Source: Caulobacteraceae bacterium UBA3198
GTDB taxonomy: Bacteria > Pseudomonadota > Alphaproteobacteria > Caulobacterales > Caulobacteraceae
Length of the DNA stretch: 64,000 nt
Direction of reading: 5' to 3'
NCBI GenBank assembly: GCA_002363865.1
Contig: DEWY01000006.1
Span: forward strand, 496,001 to 560,000
The notes under the pieces are model-generated. The model was not told where the DNA came from. It searched no databases and worked only from the letters and a program-made list of their open reading frames with translations. Below are positions 60,513 through 64,000 of this stretch, one piece after another. Positions within the stretch are counted from its first letter, which is position 1. Every line of letters starts with the position of its first letter. The translations under genes and the position numbers were made by a program.

Positions 60513-61612
60513 GCCTTGGCGCCCTTTCGACCGGCGAGGTGGCTGGGATTGGCGGCTGCGGCGGCCGCGTCCAGCGGCCAGCGGGGGCGGGCCGGGGCGT
60601 CGAGGGGGTCGCTGATCCCCAGGGCCAGCCGCTCGGCGCCGGCGAGAGCGATCATGGCGGCGTTGTCGGTGCAGTAGGCCAGCGGCGGGGCGGTGAACGA
60701 AAAGCCCCTAGCGCGGGCCGCTTCTTCCAGGACCGCGCGCACGGTCCCGTTGGCGGCGACCCCGCCGGCCACCACGAACCGCAGGGCCTCGCCCGCGTGG
60801 GCTTGCGCGTAGAGGTCCATGGCTCGCTCGGTGCGTTCGCGCAGCTGGCGGGCGATGGCGGCCTGCACGGCGGCGGCCAGGTCCCGGCGCTCGGCCTCCG
60901 TGCTCAGCCCCTCGGCGATCCGCGCCGCGGCGGTCTTCAGGCCGGAAAAGGAGAAGTCGCAGTCCTTGTGACCCAGGCGCGCCCGCGGCAGGGCGTAGCG
61001 CTCAGCATTGCCGCCGACCGCGAGCTTCTCCAGGGCCGGTCCCCCGGGATAGGGCAGGCCCAGCGTCTTGGCGATCTTGTCGAAGGCCTCGCCCGCGGCG
61101 TCATCCATGGTGGTGCCCAGGCGGCGACAGGCGCCGACCCCGCCCACCTCCAGGAGCTGGCAATGGCCGCCGGAGACCAGCAGCAGCAGGAAGGGATAGG
61201 CCACGGCCGCGCCCAGCCGGGCGGAGACCGCATGGCCCTCCAGGTGGTTGACCGCCACCAGGGGCAGGGACCGGGCGAGCGCCACGGCCTTGCCAAAGGC
61301 CAGGCCCACCATCACCCCGCCCACCAGGCCCGGCCCGGCCGTGGCCGCCACTCCGTCCAGATCGTCATAGGCGAGGCCCGCCTCGCTCATGGCCTGGGCG
61401 GCGATGGCGTCGATGGCCTCCACGTGCGAGCGGGCGGCGATTTCGGGCACCACTCCGCCATAGGGGGCGTGCTGGGCGATCTGGCTGGCGATCACCGAGG
61501 AGAGCACCTGCACCCCGCCGTCGGCGTCCAGGCGCACCACGGCGGCGGCGGTTTCGTCGCAACTGGTCTCCAGCCCCAGGACCGTGAGCCCCAGCGTCGT
61601 GGGATCGGTCAT
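60509..61612 (-). CDS. tsaD: tRNA threonylcarbamoyladenosine synthase subunit TsaD
   Basis: A 367-residue Kae1/TsaD protein that transfers the threonylcarbamoyl group to A37 of ANN-decoding tRNAs (with TsaB and TsaE). The start VLGLETSCDETAAAVV, the metal-binding HxxxH (His123, His127 in NHLEGHAVS) and SGGHCQLLEV are diagnostic. The ATG at 61612 gives the normal N-terminus; the frame opens farther upstream. It starts 72 bp from the divergent hemC and heads a five-gene coupled chain. Product t6A is the substrate of MtaB at 13.7 kb. Confidence 0.96.
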   Translation of the reverse strand: MTDPTTLGLTVLGLETSCDETAAAVVRLDADGGVQVLSSVIASQIAQHAPYGGVVPEIAARSHVEAIDAIAAQAMSEAGLAYDDLDGVAATAGPGLVGGVMVGLAFGKAVALARSLPLVAVNHLEGHAVSARLGAAVAYPFLLLLVSGGHCQLLEVGGVGACRRLGTTMDDAAGEAFDKIAKTLGLPYPGGPALEKLAVGGNAERYALPRARLGHKDCDFSFSGLKTAAARIAEGLSTEAERRDLAAAVQAAIARQLRERTERAMDLYAQAHAGEALRFVVAGGVAANGTVRAVLEEAARARGFSFTAPPLAYCTDNAAMIALAGAERLALGISDPLDAPARPRWPLDAAAAAANPSHLAGRKGAKA

Positions 61613-61684
61613 CTGGTTGCGGCCAAGGCGCCTGTCCTGTAGCAGCGGGCTGTCAGTCATCGCATCGCAGGTAGACCGCTCACC

Positions 61685-62647
61685 GTGTCTTCGCAACCGC
61701 CCGTCGTCCGCATCGGGGCTCGTGGGTCCCAGCTCTCCCTGGCCCAGGCCGGCCAGATGCAGCGCCGTATCGCCGCCGCGCTCGGCGCAGAGCCGCAGGA
61801 CGCCGAGAAGGTGGCCCCCCTGATCGTGATCCGCACCTCGGGCGATCAGATCCAGGACCGGCGCCTGCTGGAGGTGGGCGGCAAGGCCCTGTTCACCAAG
61901 GAGATCGAGGAGGCGATGCTGGACGGCCGCATCGACTGCGCGGTCCATTCCATGAAGGACATGCCCGCGGTCCTGCCGCCGGGCCTGGTCATCGCCGCCA
62001 TCCCGGAACGGGAAGATCCCCGGGACGCCTTCCTCAGCCGCGAGGCCCGCACGCTTGAGGACCTGCCCCGGGGCGCGCGCCTGGGCACCGCCAGCCTGCG
62101 CCGTCAGGCCCAGAGCCTGCACGCCCGCCCCGACCTGGACGTCCAGCTGCTGCGGGGCAATGTGGGCACCCGCATGGCCAAGCTGGAGGCCGGTGAGTAC
62201 GACGCCATCATTCTCGCCTTGTCGGGCCTCAAGCGCCTGGGACTGGATGGGGCGGCCAAGAGCTTCATCGATCCCGTGGAGCGCCCGCCGGCCCCGGGCC
62301 AGGGGGCTCTGGCCATCGAGACCCGCGAGGCCGATCAGGGCCAGCCCTGGCTGGCGGCCCTGCGCGACCTGGACACCACCACCACCGTGGCCGCCGAGCG
62401 CGGCGCCATGGCCGCCCTGGAAAGCTCCTGCCGCACGCCGATCGGGGCCTATGCGACCCTGAAGGCTGGCCAGCTCTTCCTGATCGTCGAGGCCCTGTCC
62501 CCGGACGGCCGCCTGCGGTTCCGCCGCGAGGAAGGCCTGGACCTGACCGGCGCCGCCGACCCCATGGTCGCGGCCCGCGAACTGGGGCTGAAGCTGGGCG
62601 CCGAGCTGCGCGACGAGGCCGGCGACGCGATCGTCCTGCCGGAATAG
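61685..62647 (+). CDS. hemC: Porphobilinogen deaminase
   Basis: A 320-residue hydroxymethylbilane synthase that joins four porphobilinogens in haem synthesis. The dipyrromethane cofactor attaches to Cys249 in ALESSCRTPIGAYA. The substrate-binding arginines lie in TSGDQIQDRRL, ASLRRQAQ and RGNVGTRMAKL; the catalytic Asp is in HSMKDMP. Translation starts at GTG. It is divergent from tsaD, an arrangement I associate with Caulobacter relatives. Confidence 0.97.
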   Translation: MSSQPPVVRIGARGSQLSLAQAGQMQRRIAAALGAEPQDAEKVAPLIVIRTSGDQIQDRRLLEVGGKALFTKEIEEAMLDGRIDCAVHSMKDMPAVLPPGLVIAAIPEREDPRDAFLSREARTLEDLPRGARLGTASLRRQAQSLHARPDLDVQLLRGNVGTRMAKLEAGEYDAIILALSGLKRLGLDGAAKSFIDPVERPPAPGQGALAIETREADQGQPWLAALRDLDTTTTVAAERGAMAALESSCRTPIGAYATLKAGQLFLIVEALSPDGRLRFRREEGLDLTGAADPMVAARELGLKLGAELRDEAGDAIVLPE

Positions 62648-62695
62648 GCCGTTGCGGGGTTGCATCGCCTCTGCGGCTCAAGCTTTGCTGGCGCC

Positions 62696-63424
62696 ATGAC
62701 CGCACCCCCCCGGCGCCTCATCTGGATCACGCGGGCCGAGCCGGCCGCCACGGCCACCGCCGCCCGCCTGAGATCCCTGGGGCACATGCCCCTGGTCCTG
62801 CCCCTGCTCGAGGTGCGCCCCATCGCCGAGGCTGAGCCGGACCTGACCGGCGTCAGGGCGCTGGCCTTCACCAGCGCCAATGGGGTGCGGGTCTTCGCCC
62901 AGCTCACCGAGGTTCGCGACCTGCCGGTCTTCGCCGTGGGGGCCGCCTGCGCCCAGGCCGCCCGGGCGGCGGGCTTTCGCCAGGTGCTGTCGGCGGATGG
63001 CGACGTCGCCGCCCTGGCCGCCGGCATCGCCAGCCGGGCCGGGGAATTTCGCGGACCCGTGCTGCATCCCGCCCCGACCGAGCCGGCCGGCGACCTCGTG
63101 GGCGCCCTGGCCCAGGCCGGCGTCAAGGCGCGCACCCTGCCCATCTATGAAACGGTCCCGGTGACCCCGCCCGCTGCGGCCCTCGACCAGGCGCTCAGGG
63201 CCGAGGCCGCCCTGCTCTATTCCCCGAAGGCGGCCCGCCAATTGGCCATGCTCATGCGTGGGCGCCAGGCGCCGGACCTGCGGGCCCTGTGCCTCTCCAA
63301 GGCCGTCGCCAAGCCCCTGGCCCGCGCCCGGCTGGGACCGCGGACCTATGCGCCGGTGCCCCTGGAGTCGGCCCTGCTGAACCTGATCGACCGGGCCGCT
63401 CCGCCGGTGGCCGAGGCCTCGTGA
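62696..63424 (+). CDS. hemD: Uroporphyrinogen-III synthase
   Basis: A 242-residue HemD. It closes hydroxymethylbilane with inversion of ring D. The family is weakly conserved; here the start LIWITRAEPAATATAARLRSLGH, the ALAFTSANGVRVFAQL segment and LPIYETVP are typical. The ATG at 62696 was chosen as the first start before the conserved motif. It lies 48 bp after hemC. Its stop overlaps the GTG of the following small gene. Confidence 0.9.
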   Translation: MTAPPRRLIWITRAEPAATATAARLRSLGHMPLVLPLLEVRPIAEAEPDLTGVRALAFTSANGVRVFAQLTEVRDLPVFAVGAACAQAARAAGFRQVLSADGDVAALAAGIASRAGEFRGPVLHPAPTEPAGDLVGALAQAGVKARTLPIYETVPVTPPAAALDQALRAEAALLYSPKAARQLAMLMRGRQAPDLRALCLSKAVAKPLARARLGPRTYAPVPLESALLNLIDRAAPPVAEAS

Positions 63425-63591
63425 CGCCCCCGCCGCCGACCGCCGCGCCGGACGCGGATGACCCAGACCCCCGCCCGTCGGGCCCTTTGCTGGGCCTGCG
63501 GTTCTGGCTGCTCATCGCCTTCGCGGTCGTCTGCATCGTCGGCGGCCTTGCGGTGGCGCTGCTGGGGCCGGTCTGGTTCCCGGCGTCCTGA
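63421..63591 (+). CDS. Small single-helix membrane protein
   Basis: A 56-residue protein starting with a GTG that overlaps the hemD stop (GTGA). A Pro/Asp-rich cytoplasmic segment (PPPPTAAPDADDPDPRPSG) is followed by one membrane helix (FWLLIAFAVVCIVGGLAVALLGPVWF). In related organisms a larger mitofilin-like gene often follows hemD; this could be a reduced substitute, but that is only a guess. Coupling to hemD suggests it is translated. Confidence 0.6.
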   Translation: MTPPPPTAAPDADDPDPRPSGPLLGLRFWLLIAFAVVCIVGGLAVALLGPVWFPAS

Positions 63592-63680
63592 ACACGCAGA
63601 CGCTTGGCGAGCGGGCCAAGAGCCGCTAAATAGCCCGCCCGGACGTTAGCCTCGCCCCCAGCGCGGCCACGTCGTCACGG

Positions 63681-63756
63681 GCCGCCTTAGCTCAGCCGGT
63701 AGAGCGGCGCATTCGTAATGCGTAGGTCAGGTGTTCGAGTCACCTAGGCGGCACCA
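63681..63756 (+). tRNA. tRNA-Thr (anticodon CGU)
   Basis: The 76-nt gene begins GCCGCCTTAGCTCAGCCGG and ends with acceptor AGGCGGC, discriminator A and an encoded CCA. The anticodon loop ATTCGTAAT gives CGU, reading ACG threonine codons. The D-arm and the TpsiC arm (GGTGTTCGAGTCACC) are complete. Such threonine tRNAs are ANN decoders and so targets of the t6A pathway whose TsaD is encoded 2 kb away. Confidence 0.97.
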
Positions 63757-63767
63757 CCCTTTCCCAG

Positions 63768-63783
63768 CGCCCGACGGGCGTTT
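63768..63783 (+). terminator. Possible short terminator after tRNA-Thr
   Basis: A 5-bp stem CGCCC (63768-63772) with GGGCG (63776-63780), followed by TTT, lies 12 bp after the tRNA. The stem is short, so support is modest. Confidence 0.35.
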
Positions 63784-63845
63784 GGTGGGCGATCACAGTT
63801 TCAGCATCGAGCGTCCTAAGTCCCCGGACGGCGTCCAGGTGGCCG

Positions 63846-64000
63846 TCATTGGCGCGCACTGGGGCCAGCCGCCGGTGTGACGGCGCTCTCATAGGGCCGG
63901 CCGAGAGACTGGGAGACCCCGAGCATGCGAACCCGGCGGCGCAGATCGTCGGGAAACACCCCGTCCACCGCCCTGGCCTTGTATCCGCCGAACCACGGCC
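63846..64000 (-). CDS. Unknown protein, C-terminal fragment at the window edge
   Basis: An open frame enters from the right edge on the minus strand and ends in TGA at 63846-63848, giving 50 residues. It reads PWFGGYKARAVDGV, then FPDDLRRRVRMLGVSQSLGRPYES and a Pro/Ala tail. The mix of charged and aromatic residues looks like real protein. I do not recognise the family. The gene converges on tRNA-Thr. Confidence 0.55.
   Translation of the reverse strand, partial: PWFGGYKARAVDGVFPDDLRRRVRMLGVSQSLGRPYESAVTPAAGPSARQ

Overview
The window is a stretch of GC-rich alphaproteobacterial chromosome. Gene content and order point to Caulobacteraceae (a Caulobacter or Phenylobacterium relative): dapF-mtaB-ftsY-yciB, a TCA block mdh ... 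sucC-sucD-sucA-sucB-lpdA, DUF484-xerC, tal/priA divergent, and tsaD-gpsA divergent from hemC-hemD. This placement rests on recognised gene order and protein features; no database search was run. Genes are tightly packed, many with 4-bp stop/start overlaps, and there is no transposase, integrase, CRISPR array or rRNA operon.

Layout. 1-7.8 kb: small envelope and stress genes (transglutaminase-like fragment at the edge, redoxin, serine beta-lactamase-like lipoprotein, DUF805 and DUF1003 membrane proteins, LysR regulator, methyltransferase, a DUF1428-VOC-VOC fusion, SRPBCC protein). 7.8-10.5 kb: a less GC-rich segment with a lone UvrD-type helicase ending at tRNA-Ser(CGA); this is the only clearly accessory-looking region. 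10.6-20 kb: prolyl oligopeptidase, then dapF-mtaB, DUF305 and TRIC membrane proteins, ftsY-yciB, MarR regulator, Bax-inhibitor family protein, thpR. 20-25 kb: DUF2237, CoA-ester lyase, secreted hypothetical, NIT-domain chemoreceptor, HIT protein. 25.1-37.1 kb: the second half of the TCA cycle. Malate dehydrogenase is of the type 2 class and carries its own terminator; four unrelated genes separate it from sucC-sucD-sucA-sucB-lpdA. 37.2-42.3 kb: DUF484-xerC-GNAT operon, transaldolase, priA. 42.4-57.9 kb: Crp/Fnr regulator, DHA2 exporter, TerC, acyltransferase, CHAP and pentapeptide-repeat proteins, crotonase, hydrolases, a cytochrome b plus Tat-lipoprotein molybdoenzyme pair, creatininase-family protein, SleB-type wall hydrolase, methyltransferase, YciI. 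58.1-61.6 kb: a five-gene coupled minus-strand operon tsaD-gpsA-YciI-Rieske-nitrilase. 61.7-64 kb: hemC-hemD-small membrane protein, tRNA-Thr(CGU), and the end of an unknown gene.

The most notable non-genic signal is a family of about 88-bp repeats, one each near 7.2, 37.1 and 58.0 kb. Each can fold into a cloverleaf: an outer stem closing three hairpins. The arms differ in sequence between copies but stay paired, and all three copies lie between convergent genes. The most notable protein oddities are PriA lacking three of the four ligands of its second zinc site, the type 2 malate dehydrogenase at the expected mdh position, and the three-domain DUF1428-VOC-VOC fusion. No complete multi-gene defence or biosynthetic system is visible.
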